A stretch of DNA of 64,000 bases from Secundilactobacillus silagincola (GTDB taxonomy: Bacteria > Bacillota > Bacilli > Lactobacillales > Lactobacillaceae): positions 62,001-126,000 of the forward strand of contig NZ_BCMJ01000005.1 in NCBI RefSeq assembly GCF_002583405.1, in the 5' to 3' direction. The notes under the pieces are model-generated. The model saw nothing but the letters and a program-made list of their open reading frames with translations. It searched no databases and was not told where the DNA came from. Positions 44,559 through 52,161 of the stretch are shown here, piece after piece. Both the position numbers and the translations under genes were made by a program. Every line of letters begins with the position of its first letter. Within the stretch, counting starts at the first letter, position 1.

Positions 44559-45743
44559 TTACTTGGTTTTGACAATACTGGATTGCTGCTTGATCAACCG
44601 GTTTAATCCAATAATCAGAGATAATGAAATTACGGAATAAACGGCCGAGCCAAAGCTAATATCCCTTAACCCAATCACATCAAACATCACCGATGCGGTT
44701 GCCGACCCTAGGGTAATGCCAAAATTAAAAAAAATCGAGCTCAGCGACGATGCCAACACTAGGGCTTGGGGATAATCTTGTTCTGCGATATCTAAAAAAT
44801 AAACCTGCAGTGGCGCGCTTAATAAGGTCACAATCATGGTCAGGATCAAAAGCGCACCGAAACCTACCGCTTCATTATTTAGTGCTTCTGGCAGCAGCAT
44901 CAAAATGATTAGATCAGCCACATAATATTTGGGCAACCGGTTTAACCCTCCGTGCTTCGCTAGGTGCCCTGACCAGCGATTAGAAGCAATACTCATCAAG
45001 CCAATCATAAATAACAGCACGTTTAGATTACTCCGGCTGAAACCGAGTCCACTGGTCAGTAAAGGCCGAATATACGTATAATAGCCGTACATTGTGGCTG
45101 CTGTAAATAATGCCAACAAAATGCCAATTTGAATCCGGTGATCTCGCAATAGTTTCATTTGATCTCCAAACGTACCAGCAATTTGCTCAACGTGCTTGGG
45201 CAGCAACCAAACCAGGAAACCATAAGCCGTTACCGTCAGTAATGACACCAGTAGAAAAGCATCACGCCAACTGTATTGAACGCTGAGCATCGTCCCAATT
45301 GGAACACCGAAAACAGAAGCAATACTATAACCGGCAAAGACCCAGGCAACCAAACTGGCTCGTTTACTTTTAGGTGCAATGACGGCTGTAAACGTCATTA
45401 GCAGCGAGATAATCGCTCCAGCTACACTGGCGGCAATTATCCGTGAAAACAACATCCAACCATAATTTGGAGCCATAGCGCTCATGGTATTGCCAACCAA
45501 AAATACCCCCATCAGTACCAGTAGCATTTGATATCGATTGTATTTACTGGTAAAAATGGTGATTATCGGTGTACAGATTGCATACACAACAGCAAACACC
45601 GTCACAAGATACCCAACTTGTGTCAAGGAAACGTTCAAATGACGGGCAATTTCGGAAAGAATCCCCACCACCATAAATTCGTTACATCCCAGAAGAAAGG
45701 TTACTAAAACAAAGACTAGTGCTACCAGTCGATTTTTGCTCAT
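44559..45743 (-). CDS. MFS transporter (DHA1-type, AraJ/YdhP-like)
   Basis: This drug/sugar efflux permease of 394 residues has twelve membrane helices. The opening GCNEFMVVGILSEIARHLNVSLTQVGYLVTVFAV and the motif C-like GYSIASVFGVPIGT are typical of the AraJ/YdhP branch of DHA1 transporters. ATG 45741-45743 has AGGAGGA upstream. It is divergent from the aldo/keto reductase gene. The substrate is unknown. Confidence 0.9.
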   Translation of the reverse strand: MSKNRLVALVFVLVTFLLGCNEFMVVGILSEIARHLNVSLTQVGYLVTVFAVVYAICTPIITIFTSKYNRYQMLLVLMGVFLVGNTMSAMAPNYGWMLFSRIIAASVAGAIISLLMTFTAVIAPKSKRASLVAWVFAGYSIASVFGVPIGTMLSVQYSWRDAFLLVSLLTVTAYGFLVWLLPKHVEQIAGTFGDQMKLLRDHRIQIGILLALFTAATMYGYYTYIRPLLTSGLGFSRSNLNVLLFMIGLMSIASNRWSGHLAKHGGLNRLPKYYVADLIILMLLPEALNNEAVGFGALLILTMIVTLLSAPLQVYFLDIAEQDYPQALVLASSLSSIFFNFGITLGSATASVMFDVIGLRDISFGSAVYSVISLSLIIGLNRLIKQQSSIVKTK

Positions 45744-45869
45744 CTTCAATCCTCCTCATGGTTGCCTCCCCTAACCCGTTAACACCCGCTTCATGCACGT
45801 TTAATCAATGGCAGTATAGCTCAATTACCTGTCAATGACATGAATGACAACCCCAAATCAGTCTTCAAT

Positions 45870-45918
45870 GATTTAACCAGACAAATCATTTGTATTTACT
45901 CACTGGTTTAATCATAAT
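45870..45918 (+). promoter_or_regulatory. Promoter of the aldo/keto reductase gene flanked by an inverted repeat
   Basis: TTGTAT (45890-45895), a 17-bp spacer and CATAAT (45913-45918) make the promoter. GATTTAACCAG (45870-45880) and CTGGTTTAATC (45903-45913) are inverted arms, with one mismatch in eleven, placed on either side of the -35 box, and may be the two half sites of a regulator. Confidence 0.45.
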
Positions 45919-45957
45919 TAGGATTGGATTAAAATTTTGTTTAAAAGAGGGGTTATT

Positions 45958-46902
45958 ATGTTCGATGCAAAAGTTGCAATTGGAACCTGGTCTTGGGGAT
46001 CAGGTATAAACGGCGGTGATCAAGTCTTTGGCAATCACTTAACTCAAACTGATTTACAAGCCGTAGTTGATTCAGCCATGGCAAATGGTTTAAATCTTTG
46101 GGATACAGCCGCAGCATACGGTCAGGGCTCTTCAGAAACGATATTAGGTAACAGTTTGAAGGCTTATAATCGTGATGACTACTTTCTCTCCACAAAGTTC
46201 ACACCAAGGTTTGCAGGCTCAGGGGAGAATCCAGTGGCCGACATGCTGGCCGAAAGTTTAAAACGGCTGCACACGGATTACGTTGACCTCTACTGGATCC
46301 ATAACGCAGAAGGTGTTGAAAAATGGACGCCAATGATCATTCCGTTGGTTAAACAAGGCCTCATCAAACACGTTGGGGTTTCCAACCATAACCTCAAACA
46401 AATCAAACGAGCTAGAGAAATCTTAAACGCTGGTGGTGTTGAGCTTGAAGCCGTTCAAAACCATTACAGCTTACTCCACCGTCAATCTGAAGATGACGGT
46501 ATCTTGGACTACTGCCACCAAAACGGCATCACCTTCTTCTCTTACATGGTATTGGAACAAGGTGTCCTCACCGGTAAGCATGACGCTGCACATCCATTTG
46601 AAGGTGACAGTAACCGGGCACGGACCTACAACCCGATGTTGCCAAAACTGAACGCGTTATTAGCAAAAATGATTGAACTCGCTGGTAAATATCACGTTGC
46701 AGTTGCTGATATTGCAACGGCTTGGGTCATTCAAAAAGGTACGACTCCAATCATTGGTGTCACTAAACAACACTATATTGCGGATACTAAACGCGCAATT
46801 TCGCTCAACTTGACCTCCGATGAAATGAAGACATTGGAAACGTTAGCTGATCAAGCACACGTTAACACTCAGGGCAGTTGGGAACACAGTATGAACGAGT
46901 AA
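45958..46902 (+). CDS. Aldo/keto reductase
   Basis: This NADPH-dependent oxidoreductase of 314 residues has a TIM barrel. The catalytic tetrad is visible as D and Y in LWDTAAAYGQGSSE, K in FLSTKF and H in YWIHNAEG. GTTPIIGVTKQ is the cofactor end. The carbonyl substrate is not known; general aldehyde or ketone reduction is likely. ATG 45958 has AAGAGGGG upstream. Its divergent neighbour is an MFS efflux gene, a common pairing in stress loci. Confidence 0.93.
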   Translation: MFDAKVAIGTWSWGSGINGGDQVFGNHLTQTDLQAVVDSAMANGLNLWDTAAAYGQGSSETILGNSLKAYNRDDYFLSTKFTPRFAGSGENPVADMLAESLKRLHTDYVDLYWIHNAEGVEKWTPMIIPLVKQGLIKHVGVSNHNLKQIKRAREILNAGGVELEAVQNHYSLLHRQSEDDGILDYCHQNGITFFSYMVLEQGVLTGKHDAAHPFEGDSNRARTYNPMLPKLNALLAKMIELAGKYHVAVADIATAWVIQKGTTPIIGVTKQHYIADTKRAISLNLTSDEMKTLETLADQAHVNTQGSWEHSMNE

Positions 46903-46920
46903 CATAGTAATCATTAAAAT

Positions 46921-46963
46921 AAGGGTCGGCAAACACCTCTGCTGAGATGTTTGCCGACCCTTT
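46921..46963. terminator. Terminator between aldo/keto reductase and Zn-ADH genes
   Basis: AAGGGTCGGCAAACA and TGTTTGCCGACCCTT form a long stem, followed by T on the plus strand. The ADH gene converges from the right. Confidence 0.85.
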
Positions 46964-46989
46964 AATATATGACTTTAACTTACTTTGAG

Positions 46990-48027
46990 TTAAACAATTA
47001 CCAATGACTTGATAGCTTCACGTTTTGCCATTGCTTGATATGCATTATCAATGTCATCCAGTTTGAACGATTTCGTAAAGACTTTACCTGGGTGAATGTC
47101 GCCATCCAAAACGGCCTTTAATAAGATTTGCTTATCATAAGTGGTTACTGAAGCTGGACCACCGGCAATGATCGTGTTCTTATAGAAAGAACTAGACATA
47201 TCCATTTTTGGCTCATGTGGTAAGCCCACACGACCAACGATGGCACCCGGACGGCCTGCTTTCATGGCCGTGTCGTTTGACTGTTCCGTACCGACACATT
47301 CCAAAACGGCATCTGCACCAGCGTTATTTGTCAATGCCATCACCTTTTCAACAGCTTCATCGCCACGTTCAGCAATAATATCCGTTGCACCAAATTCGAT
47401 AGCTAACTTTTGACGATCCTCGTGTCGGCTCATGGCAATAATTCGCTTAGCGCCACGCAATTTAGCCGCAATCACACCGCATAAACCAACGGCACCATCA
47501 CCAACAACAACGACCGTATCACCCGTTTTGACGTTAGCCACTCGTGCCGCGTGATAACCGGTTGCCATAACATCAGCAAGGCTCAACAGTGAGTTCAACA
47601 TTTCATCACTGTAATCAGCTGGTTGACCCGGAACTTTGATCAAGGCCCAGTCAGCATGTTGGAACCGGACGTATTCTGATTGAACACCGTTACTAAAATT
47701 ATCATCATGACTCTGACAATCACCATCAAAACCAGCTAGACAAGCTGCACAGTGTCCGCATCCGTGAGTAAACGGTGCAATGACAAAGTCCCCTGGCTTA
47801 ACCGTAGTAATTTCACTACCAACTGAATCTACAATACCAATGGCTTCATGGCCTGAATTCTCAGAATGCTCCGCTTTTTCCTCTAATCCTCGGTATGCCC
47901 ATAAATCAGAACCGCAGACACAAGTTCTAACCACTTTGATAATCGCGTCATCATTTGCTTGAATAGTTGGTTTGTCTACGTTTTCGATGCCAACCTTACC
48001 CGCTTTTTCAAAAACAGCTGTTTTCAT
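46990..48027 (-). CDS. Zinc-dependent alcohol dehydrogenase family protein
   Basis: This MDR-superfamily oxidoreductase has 345 residues. The catalytic zinc ligands are in TCVCGSDL and GHEAIG, and the four structural Cys are in HGCGHCAACLAGFDGDC. The Rossmann motif is VVGDGAVGLCG. It resembles the threonine/formaldehyde dehydrogenase-like branch, but the substrate is not fixed. ATG 48025-48027 has AAAGGGGA upstream. It is divergent from an SDR gene and may share a regulator with it. Confidence 0.92.
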   Translation of the reverse strand: MKTAVFEKAGKVGIENVDKPTIQANDDAIIKVVRTCVCGSDLWAYRGLEEKAEHSENSGHEAIGIVDSVGSEITTVKPGDFVIAPFTHGCGHCAACLAGFDGDCQSHDDNFSNGVQSEYVRFQHADWALIKVPGQPADYSDEMLNSLLSLADVMATGYHAARVANVKTGDTVVVVGDGAVGLCGVIAAKLRGAKRIIAMSRHEDRQKLAIEFGATDIIAERGDEAVEKVMALTNNAGADAVLECVGTEQSNDTAMKAGRPGAIVGRVGLPHEPKMDMSSSFYKNTIIAGGPASVTTYDKQILLKAVLDGDIHPGKVFTKSFKLDDIDNAYQAMAKREAIKSLVIV

Positions 48028-48055
48028 GCTAAATATCCCCTTTCAAAATACAGAT

Positions 48056-48104
48056 TGAACTAAATATATCAGTTCATCAGCAATTCAGTTTTATTATATC
48101 AGTT
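48056..48104. promoter_or_regulatory. Divergent ADH/SDR regulatory region with repeats
   Basis: TGAACT (48056-48061) and AGTTCA (48071-48076) form an inverted repeat. ATATCAGTT occurs at 48066-48074 and again at 48096-48104, a 30-bp period. The minus-strand -10 box TATAAT (48093-48098) for the ADH gene lies between, so the inverted repeat falls at the transcription start. A HxlR- or TetR-type operator is plausible, but the regulator is not in this window. Confidence 0.4.
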
Positions 48105-48206
48105 AGAGTCCAGTGGAAGGCAATAGTTCACAAACAACACTTCCATGAAAACTTTTACATCAAACCATGCTAAAATAAACTCATCAAATGATAAGGAGTT
48201 GGTATT

Positions 48207-48941
48207 TTGACAATTAAAGATAAAGTCGTTGTCATCACCGGTGCTTCCAGTGGCATTGGCCGTGCTACAGCAGAAAAATTAGCTCAGTCTGGGGCTAAAG
48301 TCGTCATTGGTGCTCGACGTGCGGACCGATTGAAAGCCGTCGCAGATGAATTCCCCGCAAACACTGTACTGTATCAGCAAACCGATGTCACTGACCGTGA
48401 TAGTGTCGCTAGTTTAGTAAAATTAGCCATTGACCATTTTCAACGCGTCGATGTGCTCTATAATAATGCAGGACTAATGCCAATTTCTAAAATGGCTGAA
48501 CTAAAAGTTGACGAGTGGGACCGAATGATCGATGTCAATATCAAGGGTGTCTTATACGGCATCGCCGCTGTACTGCCTATTATGATCCGTCAACAAGGTG
48601 GTCAAATTATCACCACCGACTCCGTTGCAGGTCATGTTGTTCACCCTGGAACAGCCGTATACGCTGGTACTAAATACGCAATCCAGGCAATCATGGATGG
48701 CCTTCGCCAAGAACAGGTTGCGAACCATATTAAGACAACTATGATTTCACCTGGTGCCGTAAACACGGAGCTCTTCAGTACGATCAGTGATCCTAAGCAA
48801 CGTGCTCAAACTGAAAAACAGGAAAAAGAAAACGGCTTAAACGCCACAGATGTTGCTAATGCTGTGGCCTATGCTATTGACCAACCAGCAGATGTCGCGA
48901 TTAACGAAGTGTTAATGCGACCATCCTCACAAACCATCTAA
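48207..48941 (+). CDS. Short-chain dehydrogenase/reductase
   Basis: This classical SDR has 244 residues: TGASSGIG for cofactor binding (residues 11-18), NNAG (about 90), the catalytic Ser in TTDSVAG and YxxxK in YAGTKYAIQ. The ARRADR segment after strand two favours NADP(H). The substrate is unknown. The start is TTG 48207-48209, eight bases after AAGGAG. It is divergent from the zinc ADH, with 179 bp between them. Confidence 0.93.
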   Translation: MTIKDKVVVITGASSGIGRATAEKLAQSGAKVVIGARRADRLKAVADEFPANTVLYQQTDVTDRDSVASLVKLAIDHFQRVDVLYNNAGLMPISKMAELKVDEWDRMIDVNIKGVLYGIAAVLPIMIRQQGGQIITTDSVAGHVVHPGTAVYAGTKYAIQAIMDGLRQEQVANHIKTTMISPGAVNTELFSTISDPKQRAQTEKQEKENGLNATDVANAVAYAIDQPADVAINEVLMRPSSQTI

Positions 48942-48963
48942 TAATAAACACCGATGAACAGAT

Positions 48964-49012
48964 AAAGAGCGATAAGCCCTCCGTTATGGTAGAGTTGCTT
49001 ATCGCTCTTTTT
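48964..49012 (+). terminator. SDR gene terminator
   Basis: AAAGAGCGATAAGC pairs with GCTTATCGCTCTTT, followed by TTTTTG. Confidence 0.9.
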
Positions 49013-49562
49013 GTGATGCCGGGTGTAGTGGACCGACATCTGTAGTTGTAGTTGAGAATTGTATTTCGAAAGAAAGTACAATGCTGAGTGTACTAAAAAA
49101 AAACGATAAATACAATACTTTTTTGTAAATTTGTTTAAAAATTGGAAAGATTATTCTAAAACTAATTGTGGTAACTGTCTTTATTGTGATTTTTAGTACA
49201 ATTTTTCTCTGAGTTGAAATCGCTATTTCTTATAAAAATTGTCTGAGTTTGTGATAATAATATTCTAGTTTAAAGTGTTCTTTTCGTTTATATATAAAAT
49301 AAAATATATTATAAATTTGTAAATAATGAAGTTCCCAATCTCTTGATGGAGGTTCTGTTAAACTAATACCCCCTTATAACTGAAACGCTACGTGTTGAAA
49401 ATTATCGTAATTAGTTATACGATAGAAGTTAATTTAACAGCAATGAAGACGCTTACTTTGCGGTTATAAATTGCTTTGTTGTTATATTGGTAATATGGTG
49501 AAATTAAAGCTGATGTTCGCTATACAGACATAAATAATCAGCTAAATAAAGGAGAGGTCTAA
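49013..49562. other. AT-rich region without a gene, upstream of the toxin-antitoxin pair
   Basis: There is no frame with a ribosome site here. The composition is clearly more AT-rich than the flanking housekeeping genes, suggesting foreign origin. The only local structure is AGTACA/TGTACT at about 49077-49094, and the antitoxin promoter is probably in the last 100 bases. It may be decayed accessory DNA. Confidence 0.5.
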
Positions 49563-49667
49563 ATGGCAGAAAACAATCCTAATAAGGTTAGCAAAGAATT
49601 TAAAGAACTACTCGATCAAGTATATGAGGAGAACAAGGACGCAATGGACTTGATGAAAAGCCTATGA
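49563..49667 (+). CDS. Short antitoxin-like peptide, 34 residues
   Basis: This frame, MAENNPNKVSKEFKELLDQV and then YEENKDAMDLMKSL, would form an amphipathic helix. It has a strong ribosome site (AAGGAGAGG) and overlaps the Doc-like gene by four bases (ATGA), the usual layout of antitoxin then toxin. It is much shorter than Phd-type antitoxins and lacks the DNA-binding half. If it works, it would act as a neutralising helix only. Confidence 0.6.
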   Translation: MAENNPNKVSKEFKELLDQVYEENKDAMDLMKSL

Positions 49668-50071
49668 CAGTAAGATATTTAACTGAAGATGAAGTCATTG
49701 CCATTAACCAATATATTATTAAACAGGCTGATGAAGGCTCTGCAGAAGTTGTCGATCCTGATGGTCTAAAGTCGATCATTGAACAACCGCAAATGGTGGC
49801 ATACGGCCATGAAACCTATCCGACGATTTGGCTCAAAGCGGCATGCCTTTTACAAAAGCTGACTAAAAATCTCGTCTTTAACGAAGGAAATAAAAGAACC
49901 GCCTACCTCAGTACCGTGATTTTTTTGAGGCTGAATCACATCAAATTTGAGCTTTCAGGTAGCGATGCTAAAGATTTCATGTGGGATGAGATGTTTGCAC
50001 CAGATAAGAAAGACCGAATGATTAATGTGGCCCCGATTTTCAAGTTGTACAGTAAGCGCATCGAATCATAG
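49664..50071 (+). CDS. Fic/Doc-family protein (death-on-curing type) with altered active site
   Basis: This 135-residue Doc-type protein opens with YLTEDEVIAINQYIIKQ and has the Fic fold. Doc kinases and Fic enzymes carry HxFx(D/N)xNKR; here the motif reads LVFNEGNKR (residues 70-78), so the catalytic His is Leu and the Asp is Glu, while GNKR is kept. Phosphorylation of EF-Tu or AMPylation would be expected to be lost or changed. It overlaps the short antitoxin-like frame. An intact relative elsewhere could show whether this is decay. Confidence 0.8.
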   Translation: MTVRYLTEDEVIAINQYIIKQADEGSAEVVDPDGLKSIIEQPQMVAYGHETYPTIWLKAACLLQKLTKNLVFNEGNKRTAYLSTVIFLRLNHIKFELSGSDAKDFMWDEMFAPDKKDRMINVAPIFKLYSKRIES

Positions 50072-50094
50072 AATTTAATAAGTACTATTCTAAT

Positions 50095-50135
50095 AAAAAG
50101 CTGACATTGGTGAATAACTAATGTCAGCTTTTTTG
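50095..50135 (+). terminator. Terminator of the toxin-antitoxin pair
   Basis: AAAAAGCTGACATT and AATGTCAGCTTTTTT pair around a short loop. Confidence 0.9.
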
Positions 50136-50317
50136 ATATTAGCTGATAAGGGCATGTAAGGTACCCGATTATTTAGCTGTAAGAGAATACTTTGGGAATC
50201 TTACATCCATCTATTTGACTTAGTCGGAACTTTAATTTAATTAAATTCGTAGTTTAAACATATCGTCCAATCACTAACGACGTAAGAAGCTGACATACCC
50301 TTTTGGAGGAAAATATC

Positions 50318-50935
50318 ATGAAAAAAGTTATCACTATCGGCACCACTTTTCTAGTAGCACTTACACTGACTGCTTGTGGAAATTCAAGTTCATCCGATTC
50401 ATCTTCATCGTCAAAAGATACCAAAAATTCAGTTAAGAAATCAGAGCCAAAGAATGCCATTACAATGATCAAGTATAACTCAATCAGAGTGGGTGACCCG
50501 TTGACGGGATCTGGTGGCTCTACTGAAACTACCGTTAAAAACATGTATGGTGAGCCAATGAGTGAAACGAAAACAGCGGTACCTGATGCTAACATGAAGG
50601 CCACGAGCTACACCTGGTCCAATGTTGGTTCCTCACTATCTGGTGCTACTATTACCGCCGAATTTCTAAACGGTAAGACAGTGGGTAAAGGATATGCAGC
50701 CCTCAGTAAGTCCACTAAGATTACTGATAATGATTATAAGACCATTCAAACAGGCGCCAGTTTTACAACGGTTAAAAAGCAATTTGGTACACCACAGTCT
50801 GAATCAATTGTTGGTGGCACTGGTACCACTAGTGCCCAAACATTAACTTACCTGGATACCAGTGGAAGTAAGTCGCTTTCGTTCACTTTCACAAACAACA
50901 AACTGATGAGTAAAACTACAAATTCGCTAAATTAA
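50318..50935 (+). CDS. Lipoprotein, DUF3862-like
   Basis: This secreted lipoprotein has 205 residues, a signal peptide MKKVITIGTTFLVALT and the lipobox LTAC (Cys at about residue 20), followed by a Ser/Asp/Lys linker. Two related domains follow, with repeating YGEP and FGTP turns: IRVGDPLTGSGGSTETTVKNMYGEP and IQTGASFTTVKKQFGTP, like the SmpA/OmlA or BLIP fold. The role is unknown; protein-protein contacts at the membrane are likely. ATG 50318 has GGAGGA upstream. It is monocistronic and precedes MITE copy 3. Confidence 0.8.
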   Translation: MKKVITIGTTFLVALTLTACGNSSSSDSSSSSKDTKNSVKKSEPKNAITMIKYNSIRVGDPLTGSGGSTETTVKNMYGEPMSETKTAVPDANMKATSYTWSNVGSSLSGATITAEFLNGKTVGKGYAALSKSTKITDNDYKTIQTGASFTTVKKQFGTPQSESIVGGTGTTSAQTLTYLDTSGSKSLSFTFTNNKLMSKTTNSLN

Positions 50936-50961
50936 GTGGTGTGTTGCGATAAATTGTAGTA

Positions 50962-51135
50962 TGTGACAAAATTCGGTAGATTTCAGAATTTAACGTAAAT
51001 TATGCCTATCTCGGCGAATTTTGTCGGGATGGGCATGATTTGCGTTAAATGGTCGGAATCTGATTTTTGGAGTGTTATTAGACTATATTGACGTGTCGGA
51101 CCCAAGTACACTTACCAATATCGACTTATGTCTCA
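50962..51135 (+). mobile_element. MITE-like element, copy 3
   Basis: This 174-bp element has a left end TGTGACAAAATTCGG and a hairpin (50967-51069) with arms AGATTTCAGAATTTAACG and CGTTAAATGGTCGGAATCT. The apex stem GCCTATCTCG pairs with CGGGATGGGC through one G-T pair. The right end CAATATCGACTTATGTCTCA is shared with the other copies. It is the shortest copy; the difference lies in the segment between hairpin and right end. Confidence 0.75.
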
Positions 51136-51458
51136 TCCTTCTTTTTTAGACTTAAACATGAACTTAGCGATTGATGCTACTCAGATGTCAAATGGTAAGG
51201 TGATGGAAGAACTCAATTAGTGCACATGTGCACCACGCCGTATCCCTTTGATACCAAGTGATTTGAAGCTATTGACGCACAAAACAGCGCGCATTTTTGG
51301 GTAGTAAAATGAACAAATTCAGGCCATTTTTACAATTTGCGCACCAAAATGTGCACCAAAGTATCATTTTTAATCGTTTATAATCATTTTAAAAAAAGAA
51401 AAACCCCGTCAATTCAACGATTAACGAGGTTCGGAAATGAAACAGGTATTAAATTATA
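51136..51458. other. Non-coding stretch beside tRNA-Ser
   Basis: No complete gene is seen. A short open frame ends at 51220 (MNLAIDATQMSNGKVMEELN) right after the MITE and may be the C-terminal end of a lost gene. TGTGCACC occurs at about 51229 and again at 51351, and similar GCGCACC near 51340. This position, next to a tRNA 3' end, is a favoured site for integrative elements. A terminator for the tRNA closes the region. Confidence 0.4.
51391..51432 (-). terminator. tRNA-Ser terminator
   Basis: On the minus strand AACCTCGTTAA pairs with TTGACGGGGTT and is followed by TTTCTTTTTTT. Confidence 0.75.
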
Positions 51459-51545
51459 GGAGAGTACAGGATTTGAACCTGCGCGCCGGTATAAGCCGGT
51501 TCGCCGGATTTCGAGTCCGGTGCATTACCACTCTGCCAACTCTCC
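51459..51545 (-). tRNA. tRNA-Ser (anticodon CGA)
   Basis: The 87-nt gene has the acceptor stem GGAGAGT/ACTCTCC, a D loop with GGCAGAGTGGTAATGC, the anticodon stem CCGGA-TCCGG with loop CTCGAAA (anticodon CGA, plus-strand 51511-51513), a long variable arm typical of serine tRNA, and a T arm with GGTTCAAATCC. It reads UCG. The CCA end is not encoded. Confidence 0.95.
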
Positions 51546-51625
51546 ATAACACACTAAACAATTATAACAAACCTGTGGAAACTTTCAACCACAGGATGTC
51601 ATTATTTAGCGTGATAACGCGATTT

Positions 51626-52144
51626 TTAATATTCCATCAAGCTAAAGATATCATAGCCTTTAATCTTATCACGGCCATGAAGGTCCTTTAATTCAATAAT
51701 GAAAGCAGTTCCTACTACGATACCACCTAAATCTTCAACAAGATCGATGGTAGCACCAATAGTACCGCCAGTTGCTAACAGATCATCAGTAACCAAAACT
51801 CGCTGCCCTGGCTTGATAGCATCTTTGTGCAAATAGAGGGCAGACTTGCCGTATTCAAGGTCATACGTTGCCTTAACTGTTTCTCGAGGCAACTTACCCT
51901 CCTTACGGGCTGGTGCAAACCCAATGCCTAATTCATAGGCAACTGGACACCCGACAATAAAGCCACGTGCTTCAGGTCCAACAACCATGTCAACGTTCTT
52001 ACTGCGAGCATAGTCAACCAACTGGTCAGTGGCGTAGCGATAAGCTTTACCATCTGACATCAGTGGTGAAATGTCACGAAACATGACGCCGGGCTCGGGA
52101 TAGTTCGGCACCGTAGCAACGTACTTCTTTAAATCAATCGTCAT
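51626..52144 (-). CDS. apt: Adenine phosphoribosyltransferase
   Basis: This purine salvage enzyme makes AMP from adenine and PRPP. The 172 residues include the PRPP motif [16 protein letters not shown], the adenine-site segment [10 protein letters not shown], and [10 protein letters not shown]. The length fits the family. ATG 52142-52144 has AAAGGAG upstream, and the gene follows recJ by 17 bp, the conserved recJ-apt order of Firmicutes. Confidence 0.97.
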   Translation of the reverse strand: MTIDLKKYVATVPNYPEPGVMFRDISPLMSDGKAYRYATDQLVDYARSKNVDMVVGPEARGFIVGCPVAYELGIGFAPARKEGKLPRETVKATYDLEYGKSALYLHKDAIKPGQRVLVTDDLLATGGTIGATIDLVEDLGGIVVGTAFIIELKDLHGRDKIKGYDIFSLMEY

Positions 52145-52161
52145 TTTAAATAGCAACTCCT

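Noticed and set aside
51437-51691. Plus-strand frame crossing the serine tRNA
   Set aside because: It reads through a tRNA gene and into the antisense of apt.
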